Below the pieces are notes generated by a model. The model saw only the letters and a program-made list of their open reading frames with translations, was not told the DNA's origin and ran no database searches. Positions 21,531-31,829 of a stretch of DNA of 64,000 nucleotides are shown here, piece by piece (positions within the stretch are counted from its first letter, which is position 1; every line of letters begins with the position of its first letter). This stretch comes from Prorocentrum cordatum (lineage: Eukaryota > Sar > Dinophyceae > Prorocentrales > Prorocentraceae), in the NCBI GenBank assembly GCA_963575745.1, contig CAUYUJ010015704.1:335001-399000 (forward strand), read 5' to 3'. The position numbers were made by a program, and so were the translations under genes.

Positions 21531-22320
21531 ATTCTGCCCCTCTGGGGCAACCTTCGGTGGAGCCGAGTCTGGATCGGCAGCGTCATGGACTGGGCCCGAT
21601 GCAAATGTGCTGCTGACGCTGCCACTCTTTGGTTCGTCCTCGCGGAGCGGTCAAGGTCCTCCTGTCTTCTTACGGTAGTGCCCGCGGAGTGCCTCCTCCA
21701 CCTTCCCTGTCTATTTGTCTTCAGTCGACGTTGTTATCTTGCTTCGGGTGCCGTCTTAGGACAATGCGCCCCCCAGCGCATTCCACTTTGTCCTCTATGT
21801 TCCTCCTCCCTTGGATGCATCGGCTGCGTAATGAATGAAGCGCGCTTGTCGAAATTGTGATCCCTGCGCGGAGGGCATGCCGATGGATCCTGAGATGGAA
21901 ACCTGGAAGCAAGATGTGGGTTTTCCCTCCGCATCCCCCAGTGTCTCCTCCTACTGTCAGACCTTCCGCGTCGTCCGGGCCCTGGGACCATCAGGAAGCT
22001 ACCCGCGGCGAAAAATGATCCACCCCAAGCCGAGGGCCCCCGAGCCCGTGCGCTGGGGTGTTGAGACCGCCCTGGGCTAACCTTGGGGGGCTCGAGGCCA
22101 GCCTGGGCTACCTGTCTTCTCATCGTCCTCATCCTGCTGCCCCGTTGTCGTTGTGGCCCAAGGCTGTCCAATCCTGCTGCGTCGCATGCTGGGGGGCCCG
22201 CGTCAATCTGCGGCCCACCCCCTGCCCACAAGCCAAAGCGCTCTGGACTTCGTTCTCGTTTTCCTCAGCAGCATCGCTCGCGGAACCTTGGCACCCTGGG
22301 CAGCACTGTTGTGAAGAGCC
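21531..22320. other. no gene recognised
   Basis: Spacer before the kinase pseudogene. No domain seen in any frame. Confidence 0.4.
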
Positions 22321-22325
22321 CGACG

Positions 22326-23440
22326 GGAATGGCTTCGAGCAAGGCTTCAAGCATACTCGTCGCGATTTCAAGCAAGCCCGCCATGCGTGAATCCGTGACC
22401 GATGACGAGAAAGTAGAGACGATGTCTGGTCAAATCGCAGCCTCAGGCTGATACCACAGGCCCCCCAAGAAAATGTCAGAAGACTATGTCGTACAGGGCC
22501 CGCTTTTGGGCTCTGGCCTGAATGGAGAAGTGCAAATTGCAGCGAGCAAGCAACATCCCTCGGGTCAAGAGTGCGCCATGACGGCTTTCAAGCTTGCACG
22601 GGTAGCCCCCGATGGGCGCAGAATGTTGGTGTCGGAGGTTGAGGTGTTCGTATCATTGGGTCATCCTCACGTTGTTCGGTTTTATGACGTTCGCGAAGAA
22701 CTTGATATATTGTATCTGATCACGGGATGCATAGAGGGTGGCGAGTTGATGGATCGTGCAATCGAGCTCAAGACCTTCAAGGAACATGATGCTGCACATG
22801 CAGTTGACCAGATGCTGCTGGCAGTGACCTTCACAGCCACGACATGGCCCCTAGGGATTGTATGTTCGAATCTTTCTTGAACAATGCATAGGACAGTAAT
22901 CACATCAAGCTGGTTAAGTTCGGCTTCAGTGATATGTGCGACCCTAGCGTAAAGATGAAGGTGAGCTGTTGGACGCTGTCATATGAGGCTCCAGAAGTGC
23001 TGCTTTACAGTCACAAAGACAAGTGTGATCGATTGAGCCTGGGAGTCATCGCCATTATACTGCTAGCTGGTTGCACACCCTTCTCGGTTTCAGACGCAGA
23101 ACAGCGCGGGAACATCACAGCTGCCAATTTTACTATGAGGCCAGAGCGTTGGGGCAAGGTGTCAGTTGAGGGCAGGGACTTCACCTTTGGCTTTCTGCAT
23201 CGAGATCCGGCAAAACGATTGTCCTCAAAGCAGGCCCTTGCGCATACATTGCTCAAACACACAGGTCCCAGGCAGTATACGGCCGATCATTATGTCGCGG
23301 ACGCTTTCCGCGCTTCCAGACAGACAGCGAATTGTATGGAGATGATGGCGCGGTCCACGTCGAACGAGGAGCGCGCGAAGGGCCGCGACGCGTTCATAGC
23401 GATAGACGAGAGTCGGAGGACCACGACTTCCGGGTCTGAA
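22326..23440 (+). pseudogene. calcium-dependent protein kinase (CDPK) pseudogene, kinase part
   Basis: The frame from 22326 reads MRESVTDDEKVE, a stop near 22450, then YHRPPKKMSEDYVV and the glycine loop GSGLNGEV. HPHVVRFYDVREELDILYLI and EGGELMDR are typical of dinoflagellate and apicomplexan CDPKs. The catalytic residues are gone: the invariant Lys of the AVK motif is Thr (AMTAFKL), the HRD loop is replaced by GIVCSNLS plus a stop and a frame change, and DFG reads KFG (IKLVKFGFSD). Another stop sits near 22888. After the shift, SYEAPEVL, SLGVIAIILLAGCTPFS and DPAKRLSSKQALAH complete the C-lobe. It ends in RDAFIAIDESR, the start of EF-hand 1. The product could not be an active kinase. Confidence 0.85.
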
Positions 23441-23449
23441 TCGATAGCA

Positions 23450-25133
23450 CGTCCGTGGTGGACGAGGCCCAGGCCCGCGTCGCCATTGCTGGCCGCGGCC
23501 TGCCTGGCTGCTACGCCGCCCGGCTGCACAGCGACCTGTCTGGTCGACGACGCTTTCCGCGCCCGCCTCGCCCGACGCGTGGTGGTGACAACAAATGTCG
23601 GTCGAGTCTCACACGACGCTCGCCGACGCTCGCATGGCGCTGGAGACGTACCTCTGGAACGGCAGCGACAGAGCAGACGTTGTTGCCAAACGGGGCCAGT
23701 CCGAGCACGAGGGCGCCCGCGACGCCGCCCGCGCGGAGGTGCACCGGGTCGCGGCCTTGGCTTGCCGCGCGCAGTGTTTTCAGCTTGCGGTGCAGCGCCG
23801 CATGATTGATGCGCGCAGCGGTGACGACCGGGGGCAGGCCAGCGACGCATTTGGAGGCCCAGCCCCGGCGGCGCTGACGACTCTGACGCCCTACCGCCGC
23901 AGCCCTTCGGTGCGGGGCGTATCTCCTACCTTCGCCACCCCGTGGCGCAACGAGGATGTTTTTTTGCCCCCGGCGGTGTTCGGCAACCAGCTGGTGCACG
24001 GCCGCCAGATTCACGACCGTTTCTGCAAGTGGCGGCGCACCATGCTCCTCCCCGCGACTCCTGCGGCACCGCGCGTCTGGTGGAGCTGGCGGTGTTCTAC
24101 GAGATTCACGCGCAGACGCGCCTCACAGTGAAGGAAGGCCCTGGCAAGTTGCACATGCCAGACCTGCACCTGTCCGTCGCCGTTTTGCCCCAGACTCTCA
24201 AGGTCAAGGGCATGCTCGTGCAGGCCGTGATCGAGGTGTTGGAGAAACACGCTGTGGGTTTCGCGGCGCCCATCCGCTGCTTCGCCCTCTCCTGGCGTGT
24301 GTTCGGCTGCGCGCAGGCGGCGACCGCGCAAGCCCTGGCGGTGCGACCGCTGGTGGACTGCCGAGCCCCGCGCAAGAAACTCGTGACCTTCTTCCGGGGC
24401 ACCGTCATCCGGCAGAGCAAGCTGCAGATGTGCCACGTCTTCAAGACAGCCCTGGGCGGTGCTCCTCTGATCGGAGTCAGGGAACGCGTCGTTGGCGCCG
24501 ACCCTCTCAGTGAGTGTCTGGCCATGCGCGGCCGCGCCCTAAGCGCCCTGGAGACGGCGCACCTTGAGCTTTCTGCCCATCAGGAGGGCGGGAGGCAGAG
24601 CGAGGCTGCTCTTAGTGCTTGTGCCCCGAAGGACTCCACTGTCCAAATGGTGGCGTATGGCGGCACGCTCGCGCGCCTCAGCCCCGCGCGCGTGGTTGGC
24701 CATCCTGCCCAGCAGGCGCGGCATGGCATCGCCTACGACGAGGACGGCTGGCGCCGCGCCCGGGCCCGACCGCATGTGTGGCCGGGTCCCATGAACGGCA
24801 ATGATTTGTATGCCGCCTCTGGGCGCCATGTGCTCGGATTCAATGCGCAAGAAGTGTGCTTATCATGTGGCCAGAAGGTCGATCGGCGTGCGCTCGGCCG
24901 TGCGCGGCGGAGGCCATGCCTGGGCTTTCCTGTAATGTTTGCCCGGACGCCAGTCGTTCGATTGCAGCCTGTCTTGTTTTTGTTGTTGGTGCCCGCAACG
25001 GGGTTTCTTCGTCTTCTCGCGCGGCCCGCGCTGGTGCCTCTCTTTCGTCTTCATCTGGGACCCGAAATAGTGCCCGCCCGTCTGTCCGTCCGTGATTGTC
25101 ATTGCCAGGCCGCCGTCGCGCTGGGTTTCCTAG
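23450..25133 (+). other. insertion of unknown origin splitting the CDPK pseudogene
   Basis: About 1.7 kb lie between the broken EF-hand 1 and the continuation of the EF-hand block. Two plus-strand frames look coding. 23595-24131 includes NGSDRADVVAKRGQSEHEG and QLVHGRQIHDRFCKWRR. 23942-24910 includes KEGPGKLHMPDLHLSVAV and EVCLSCGQK. A shift near 24070 may join them. I recognise no RT, integrase or transposase motif. A weakly similar string (VVKVGPGSLVMPLL) is readable at about 38675-38715, so the family may be dispersed. It could be an unknown mobile element or an unrelated host gene. Confidence 0.35.
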
Positions 25134-25137
25134 ATGG

Positions 25138-25515
25138 GCGGCGCCCCGACCAACGCAATGATATTAGACGAGGGTCGGACAGGCGCGGTCACCGTCCTAG
25201 AGCTGAAAATAGTGTTGCAGACTAAGTTTCACGCGCCCAGAGAGGAAGGTCACAACATCTCCCGCGCCCTCGACCATAACCACGACGAAGAGATCCACTA
25301 CAGCGACTTCCTCGCGGCCATGGTTGGCGCCAAAATCGGCATGCACGAAGATCACCTGAGGTCCGCCTTCGCGAAATTTGACGTGGACAACTCCAGATAC
25401 ATCACCAGGGAAAACTTGCGCGAGGTCCCGGGGGACGCGTGCGACAGCGAAGCCGTAGACGGCCTGCTTGCCGAGAAGGACTTCTTGAGAGACGGCCGGC
25501 ATTTTTTATCCCGAG
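25138..25515 (+). pseudogene. CDPK EF-hand domain remnant
   Basis: Reads the calmodulin-like C-terminal half of a CDPK. EF1 is LDEGRTGAVTVLELK, EF2 is ALDHNHDEEIHYSDFLAAM, EF3 is KFDVDNSRYITRENL (the central Gly is Arg) and a degraded EF4 is AEKDFLRDGR. Order and spacing match the kinase fragment upstream, but both pieces contain the start of EF-hand 1 (IDESR and LDEGR). So it is not a clean insertion; a second truncated CDPK copy is an alternative. After 25515 the frame loses similarity. Confidence 0.8.
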
Positions 25516-25529
25516 TGCGTTTCTTTCCT

Positions 25530-25935
25530 GAAAGGGAAGGCCATGCAGGCAGAGCCCACGGGGGGTCATCACAGGCAGGGTCGCCACCTCCTGATGATAA
25601 TTTGCTGGCCCAGGATCGAGGAGCAGGGAAGGTGGCAAAGGGGCTGTGACGTCTCTTCGGTTTCTGAGGGGTCCCGGGGGATCCTCTTCTTCCCAACCGT
25701 TCCTAAAAGGGAGTCGGGAGCCCTCCTTCGCGGTGGCCTTTGGCACTGCGTGGGCCATGAACAACAACGCGGGCGCAGTCGCCAAGACCGTGGACAGGGA
25801 GCTAGAGAAGTCCAGCGGCGCGTCCAGGCAGGGCGGCTTGGGCTTGTGGGCCAAGCTGATGCCGCGGCCTAATTTGGGTTTGGACTTTTCACCGAGCGCC
25901 TCCCACATGGGGTGATTCGAGCAGGTGGGGTCGGA
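25530..25935. other. no gene recognised
   Basis: Follows the EF-hand remnant and could include its 3' untranslated region. No motif seen. Confidence 0.4.
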
Positions 25936-25939
25936 GGAT

Positions 25940-26038
25940 CGCGCCGCATCGCCGATGCACCGGCGATTGCGGCTCAATGTGAAGCCCGATTCCGACGTCG
26001 CCGAAGCGCCGCCGACGTGGCCGATGCATCAGCAATGG
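25940..26038 (+). repeat. GATGCA/GACGTCGCCGA word cluster
   Basis: Repeated GCCGATGCA and CCGACGTCGCCGA words. A longer cluster of the same words lies at 27820-27965. Confidence 0.5.
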
Positions 26039-26158
26039 TGTTTGTTGGATGTTCTCGTGTACCCCCGGGAGGGTATCCTAGGATATTCTGTGCGTGTTGG
26101 CCGGCGGAGGTTCTTGTATTAAAGATTGTTGAGGGGTGTTGTTCTGTCTTGGGTCCGG
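26038..26158 (+). repeat. dispersed repeat family 3, copy 2
   Basis: Matches 18262-18390 block by block (TGTTTGTTGGATGTTCT, GGGAGGGTA, GGATATTCTGTG, CGGCGGAGG, TGTTCTGTCTTGGG). Confidence 0.65.
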
Positions 26159-26218
26159 CTGGAATGTTCACACATGTTCTGCGCTTCTTCTTGCAAGCTT
26201 GTGTTCCATCTGGGCGGC

Positions 26219-26397
26219 AAGCGAGTGGGGAACTGAGAAGGATGAGGCCATTTGCCTTTTCAGAAGGCGGCGGGGCTTCTCAAAGGCCCTCGCGCCTTCT
26301 GAAAAGTGTTGTGTGTCTTCGGGGAAGGCTCCGACAACTGCTGAGAAGACCTGTGGACTTCCGAGCCTTCTGAGAAGGCCTTCTCCATATCTCACTT
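26219..26397. mobile_element. foldback (MITE-like) element, family 4, copy 1
   Basis: Built from CTTCTGAGAAGG-type palindromic words. The core TTCTCAAAGGCCCTCGCGCC and the following CTTCTGAAAAGTG and TGTCTTCGG blocks match 28674-28720. The outer ends (AAGCGAGTGGGG and CTCACTTCC) are poorer inverted repeats than in copy 2. Confidence 0.6.
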
Positions 26398-26399
26398 CC

Positions 26400-27819
26400 C
26401 CCCGGGCTCGCCGCCGAGTTTCTTTTTGCATGCTCCTGCTCCATCCCGTCCCATCCCGCATCGTCAGCTTGCCCATTCTGCGCAGCCCTGCCAGGATGAG
26501 GCCTCGGATCCAGTTTGCGCTGGTCTTGTGTCCATAGATGTTGCGGGGCGAATCGCATTGTTGTGTTGGACCACCCTGCTTCTCCCCACGGTCAGCGTGG
26601 ATCTGCTGAAGCGGGAGCTAGGGAAATAAGTCCGATGCACGTTCATCAGAAGAGGATACCGGTGCTCGTTGGCGGATGCCCGCTCCACAATCGCCAGACT
26701 TCGGAATGCCCGCATGGCCCCTTTGCGTAAACAGATGATTGCCTAGCCAACGAACAGGCGCCCTGTGCGGATACAGCCGAAAAGAGAGGGTTACAGTCAA
26801 CCCGCATCAGAAGGAGCGTCTCTCGAAGGGTACCCTCGCATTTTTCCTCTCCGGCGCATCCTTGGCCGCTTTTGTCGGCCGCTCGCCGCTCGCAGAGTGT
26901 CGACATGACCGCCCGAGGCACTTTCATCCTTATCGCGCGTCCCACTGTACTCCTGCCGACCACTCCCCGCGGCGCCGCCGTGTGGGAGTGCCCTCCCCCT
27001 TTTTCCTCCTCTTGCGGCCGCCCTCTGCTGTTCCGCCCCACCCTCTTGCGCGCGGGCCACTCCGCAACTCCGCATCCCGGGCCTGCTCCACGCGCGAGCG
27101 GATCGCCTCCGCCGCGCCGCGACGCAAAAGTATTCCTGCCGATGCTCCCTCCCCCTCGTCCTCCACCTCCCTGACGGCTGCGGGCCCCGCTTCCCGCGGC
27201 GGGCCTCGGGACTCGTGCGCCCTTCTCCGCCCCTCGCGCTGGCAGGCCCGCTCGGCGCTCGGCCTCCAGCTGCTCCTCGGTTGCTCGCTCGCTCGCTCGC
27301 TCCGCCTCTCTCCCCCCCCCTCCTCCGCCCCCCTCCGCCTCGTCTGTCTCTGGCTGCCTCTTTGGAGCAGAGGGGCTGGGAAACACAACAAGAAAGGTTT
27401 GGATTCGTGACCCCGTGGAGTCCAATCGGCTGCGTTCCTGAGTCGACACCCTGCAAACAGACGTGGCGGCGAATGCACGCACGCCAGCGCAAGCTCGCTC
27501 TGCGAGCGCACGCCATCACGCATGCCCAAACATCCCTCGATATGAAGAAAAAAACCTCCGAGACGAGGCTGCCTGCTGGGAAACACGCGTGGAGATCAGC
27601 ACCGGCGCACGCGTGGACATCGATCCATCAGCAAGCAGCAACGACGGGGGAGGCCCCGAGGGGCACAAGGGCGAGCAGGGGGCCACGCAAAGCAACGAGA
27701 TGCGATCGGCGCACGCCCCAACTTCTGCAAGCGGGAGCAGGGAGCGTACCTTTCACCAACCCGCCGCAAGGAATAGCCCCCCGAGGGGAGGAGGAGACGC
27801 CAGCGGCGGAGGAGGAGCG
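26400..27819. other. no gene recognised
   Basis: GC-rich with long Arg/Ala/Pro frames on both strands (26646-27586 minus, 26739-27410 plus). They overlap one another and carry no domain. A CTCG tetramer run is at 27283-27302. Confidence 0.4.
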
Positions 27820-27965
27820 GGAAAGGCGATACATCGGCGCTGCATCGGCGATGCGGCTCGACGCGGCGCGCAGTGTCAATCACGCCGACGTCGCCGATGC
27901 ATCACCGACGTCGCTGCTGCATCGCCGATGCATGTGCGATGCATTCGCGATGCGGCGCGGCCCTT
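27820..27965 (+). repeat. CATCGGCGATG/GACGTCGC word cluster
   Basis: Short palindromic words (GCATCGGCGATGC, CGACGTCG, GATGCATC) repeat densely, the same theme as at 25940-26038. Confidence 0.55.
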
Positions 27966-28022
27966 CGACCACATCTACTCGGACTCCGTTTCGGAGGCCT
28001 CCAGGAATGAAGGGAGGCGGCA

Positions 28023-28090
28023 GAGGAGGAGGAGGAGGAGGAGGAGGAGGAGGAGGAGGAGGAGGAGGAGGAGGAACAGGAGGAGGAGGG
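28023..28090 (+). repeat. (GGA)n microsatellite
   Basis: Nearly pure GGA array. Confidence 0.95.
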
Positions 28091-28204
28091 GCAGGAGAGG
28101 CAGCGCACCGCTTCCAGGGAGGCACGATGTCTTTGAGCGAGAGGCGGCTATTCGTGCGGCCTTCGGCCCATGCCGCCACCGTATCTGAGCCGATGGCAAT
28201 CGGC

Positions 28205-28500
28205 GTCTTTTCGCCTCTTGGGTAGCCTTTTGGGGGCCTCTTGAAGGCCTCTTGGGAGGCCTCGTTGGGGCCTTTGGAATGTATCTTGGTGACCTCTTGG
28301 GGGCCTCCTGCTGGGGGCATCTTGGGGCCTCTGGAGACCTTTCGGGGGCTTCTTTGGGGCCTGTTGGCGGTCTCGTGGGCCATTTCGGGGTGGAGGGCTT
28401 CAAGTTTGCGTCCGAGTTTCCCATTTGGGCCTTGCTTGGGGCCATCTTGGCGGACCTCTTGGGGCGACCGTGGGGGGGGCTCGGGGCGATCTTGTGCGCT
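28205..28500 (+). repeat. degenerate decamer repeat (CTCTTGGGGGCC type)
   Basis: Dense imperfect copies of CTTGGGGCCTCT-like words at about 10-14 bp spacing. Confidence 0.7.
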
Positions 28501-28618
28501 TCCGTCTTGGAAGTCTCTCCGATTGTAAAGACACTCATGATACCAAAATCGCTCAAACATCTCAAGTGCTCCCATGACTCCCCCCACCCTCCTTTTTTCG
28601 GCGTAGAGTCCAACGGGC

Positions 28619-28800
28619 AAGTGAGAGGGGGCATGCCTTCTCAGAAGCATGCCTTCTGAGAAGGCGGCGGGCTTTCTCAGAAGCCCTCGCGCCTTCTGAG
28701 AAGTCGCCTCTGTCTTCGGAAAAGGCTTAGAAGACTGCTCAGCAGGCACGAGCTTCTGAGAAGCCCCGCCGCCTTTTGAGAAGACCTGCCCCTCTCACTT
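28619..28800. mobile_element. foldback (MITE-like) element, family 4, copy 2
   Basis: The outer arms AAGTGAGAGGGGGCATGCC (28619-) and the complement of the run ending TGCCCCTCTCACTT (28787-28800) are inverted with few differences. Inner arms CCTTCTGAGAAGGCGGCGGG (28652-) and CCCGCCGCCTTTTGAGAAG (28766-28784) extend the stem. The whole element is essentially one imperfect hairpin with no ORF. Confidence 0.7.
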
Positions 28801-28928
28801 CACCCTGGGCTCGCGGCCAACCCTTCCCCTACAGTCAAGATGCTGAAGTAAGGAGCACTTTCTGAGGACGAAGGGCGGCTTTGGTCCTTTTGTCGTGTTC
28901 CTGATGGCAGTGACTTGACGGTGCCGCG

Positions 28929-29108
28929 GGTTTGCGCCGCACTGTCGCGGCGGCGACCCCAGCGCTGGCGTTCAGAGTAAAACGCCACCAGTGGCCCAGA
29001 ATCGGCCGATGCCGAGCGATCTGCGCTATTGGAAAGCCGCGATCGTTCCAGGCTGAACGACCCACGCGGCGTCAGAAGCCAACGACCGCGACCATCGCAA
29101 CGCGAGCC
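28929..29108. mobile_element. foldback element, family 2, copy 2
   Basis: Shares GGCGACCCC, GGCGTTCA, GGCCCAGAATCGGCCGATG, CGATCGTTC and CTGAACG in the same order as 13058-13249. Its terminal inverted repeats are more decayed than in copy 1. Confidence 0.6.
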
Positions 29109-29387
29109 AGCCGCAGCCCCCTCCCCCTGCCATGGCATCGCTCGGACGTGTGCGTTCTTCTCTTCTTCTCGGCGAGGACCATCGAGGAGCATTCTGCAGC
29201 ATCTCTCGGAACAAGTGCACGCACGAAATCGAAACGTGCACGGGGAATGGACGTCCGAGCGATGGCGCGCTGCCCCCCCCCTCGAGAGGCGCCGCGCACG
29301 GAAAATGACCTGGCCGAGCGGCGCGCCCGGCGCAGGCGCACCGGGAGGCCGCGCGCCGGGTAGGGAGGGAGGGGGTGTACGACATCC

Positions 29388-29435
29388 AGAGGAGGAGGAG
29401 GAGGAGGAGGAGGAGGAGGAGGAGGAGGAGGAGGA
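29388..29435 (+). repeat. (GGA)n microsatellite
   Basis: Uninterrupted GGA array of about 15 units. Confidence 0.95.
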
Positions 29436-29439
29436 CGGC

Positions 29440-30525
29440 GCGATTCTCTGGCCCCATGTATTCGAGGCCCATCTTGCAAGGCCTCCAGTCAATTCGCTGA
29501 ATCGAGGAAAGACAAGTTGCATCACCGTGCACTTTTGGAGGTCGGCGACTTCTTGGGTCGGCGCCTGGGGCCCCCTCTGGCATCGCATCCAAGAAGTCCG
29601 CCACCTGGGGCTCTGGAGGGTCCCTGGTCATTCCTTAAATCCAGGCCCGGGGGCAGCTCGCGGTCGAGGCTCGCCGTGGCCCGACACAGCCCTCCGTTCC
29701 TGAGCTTGTGCTCCTAATGGTATCGTTGAGTCGGGCATGTCCCTCTACAGGAGGAATTTCCCAGAATTGTGGGAAATAGTCTGGTGACGAGTTTGTCGTG
29801 CTCTTATCATCATGCAGAACGTATTGTTTGACTCGTTCATTGGTTCTCCCAAAAATCCGCATTTTGGAGGACATGCCCGACCTACTGGTAGCACGATGAT
29901 TGTACCCCAGGGCGTGACACTCCTCCTCCACCTCCTCCTCGGAAGGGGGGGATTCGATTCTAGCGGCTAGCGAGCGGTGAGGGGGTGACGAGAGCGTTTT
30001 GGGATGGCCAGCACCAGCGTGCCACTCGGCGGTTGCGCGGCCTAAGGGCATGAAGGGTGGAGGGGCCGCTTTCCTTGACGGCGCTGTTTAATTCGGCTCG
30101 TAGCCTAGATTGTGGCAATGCGCGCATTGCTTCCTGAGATCGTCCGCCCCGCGACCCGAAAAGCTCGCTGCTTGGAACTTCGTGCACATCAGCGGCATCG
30201 CGCCACTGGCACCTCGGTTGTGTCCGTGCTCTCTCTACTCTCTTCGCGTGTCTGCGTCGCTGCCGCGCCTCCATCGGCGGGGAAGTGCAACCTCGCGCTC
30301 GCACTCGGGACTCTCCGTCGGCACCCGCGTTGTACATCGAGAGTGATGCGGACGGCTGCAGCGCATCCCAATATGCAAATGCCTTCCGATGCCAGCGTGT
30401 GTTTAGAATGTTTCCCCTCTGCAGCGGCGGGAGGGGGGGAAGCAGCTCTCCGCTTTCTGGACGTCCTCCCCCTCCTTCTCCCCTCCCATCTCCAGTTCGC
30501 TGATCGCTCTGGCTTACTGTCCCCG
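29440..30525. other. no gene recognised
   Basis: Scattered ORFs without domains. Confidence 0.4.
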
Positions 30526-30526
30526 C

Positions 30527-30566
30527 ACACACACAACCACACACACAAACACACACACACGCGCGC

Positions 30567-30598
<32 letters not shown>

Positions 30599-30785
30599 GC
30601 GCACACACACCATACAACACACAACACACACAACACACACAACACACAACACACACAACACACACACAACACACACCACACAGCACACAACACACAACAC
30701 ACAACACACGACACAGCACAGCACAACACACCACACACACACGCGCACACGCACGCACACACACCACACACACACACACCTCACT
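30527..30785 (+). repeat. (CA)n-rich and (TA)n microsatellite
   Basis: ACACACAC runs with an ATATAT core (30567-30590), then many CAACACA variants. It gives spurious Cys/Val and His/Thr ORFs. Confidence 0.95.
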
Positions 30786-31185
30786 GCCCCGTTGCTCCAT
30801 TATTTTGGGGGAAGAGACCAGGCTTTCGAGGCGAGGCGAGGCGAGGGGGTAGAGACGAGGGTGGGGAGGAGGTGGAGGGTGGAGGATAGGGGGAGCGGAA
30901 GGATGAATAGGGGAAGGGGAGAGGGGGTTGAGGAACAAACATGAGGAAGCACGAGACTGATGAGAAGGAGGATAAGGAGGAAGAGGAGGTATGGGAAGGA
31001 GGAGAAACATGGGGGACCAGTGTAAACCCAAGCTTTACCAACGATGCTGCAATAGACTTGCTGTCCAAGTTTCTCCTTTCACAGGTCCCTACAATGATTT
31101 CTTCCATTGCGGGAAAAGCCCGTCGGAAGACAGCCGTTTGAACACCCTCAGCGTTGCCAAAGCACCATTCTTGGGACCTTAAGGC
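30786..31185. other. no gene recognised
   Basis: Purine-rich to about 31010, then unassigned. Confidence 0.5.
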
Positions 31186-31189
31186 CGCG

Positions 31190-31330
31190 AACCAAGGTTA
31201 TTGTGACGTCTTGGCGATCCAGGCCCGTGCCGTAGACCATTCCTAGGACTTCAACACCGCAGGCCAACATGACTGTCGCTTCCTGACAATCCAGCATCGT
31301 GCCACACCAACACCATTTCTGGGACGTCAG
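31190..31330 (-). repeat. degenerate tandem repeat, about 78 bp
   Basis: At least two units on the minus strand, recognisable as GTMLDCQEATVMLACGVEV and GTGLDRQDVTITLVRGLKV, each followed by a Met-Val block. Confidence 0.5.
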
Positions 31331-31334
31331 TATT

Positions 31335-31800
31335 GTTAATATGTGAAACAGTTGTAGCATGTTAAGACGCATGTGCGTTGCGTTAAGGCGAGGGCCACAT
31401 GTTGAAGAGGATACGCCCTCCATCCTTGAAGAAGCCCTTGCAAGCTTTCAAGACGAATGTGCGCGGCGCTGAGGCAAGAGCCACATTCTGAAAACTGCCC
31501 GCCCCTCCAGCCGTGAAGCTCTTGCAAGTTTTGAAGACGAATGCGCGCGTCGCTGGGGCGAGAGCCACATGTTGAACACCTCCCGCCCTCCACCCGTGAA
31601 ACTGTAGCGAGTTTTTAAGGCGAGTGCGTTCGTTGCTTAGGCGAGGGCCATTTTGACAACCACCCGCCCTCCATGCGAGAAGCTTTTGTCGGCTTCTGAG
31701 ACACATGTGTGCGGCGCCAAGGCGAGAGCCACATTTCGAAAGTCACCCGCCCTCCGCCCATGAAGTTGCTGCAAAATTTTGGCTCCAGGACCATAAATGA
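31335..31800 (-). repeat. tandem repeat of about 84 bp, 5-6 copies
   Basis: The CCCGCCCTCC anchor recurs at about 31414, 31499, 31584, 31665 and 31749. Each unit also has AAGACGAATGTGCGCG-like and GGCGAGAGCCACAT-like blocks. Copies differ at about a quarter of positions. Confidence 0.75.
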
Positions 31801-31829
31801 TGAAGACTCAGGCGAAACGCCCGGCACGC

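Noticed and set aside
21042-21860. Long Pro/Ser/Leu and Gly/Glu/Arg ORFs
   Set aside because: They are translations of the TCC microsatellite in different frames.
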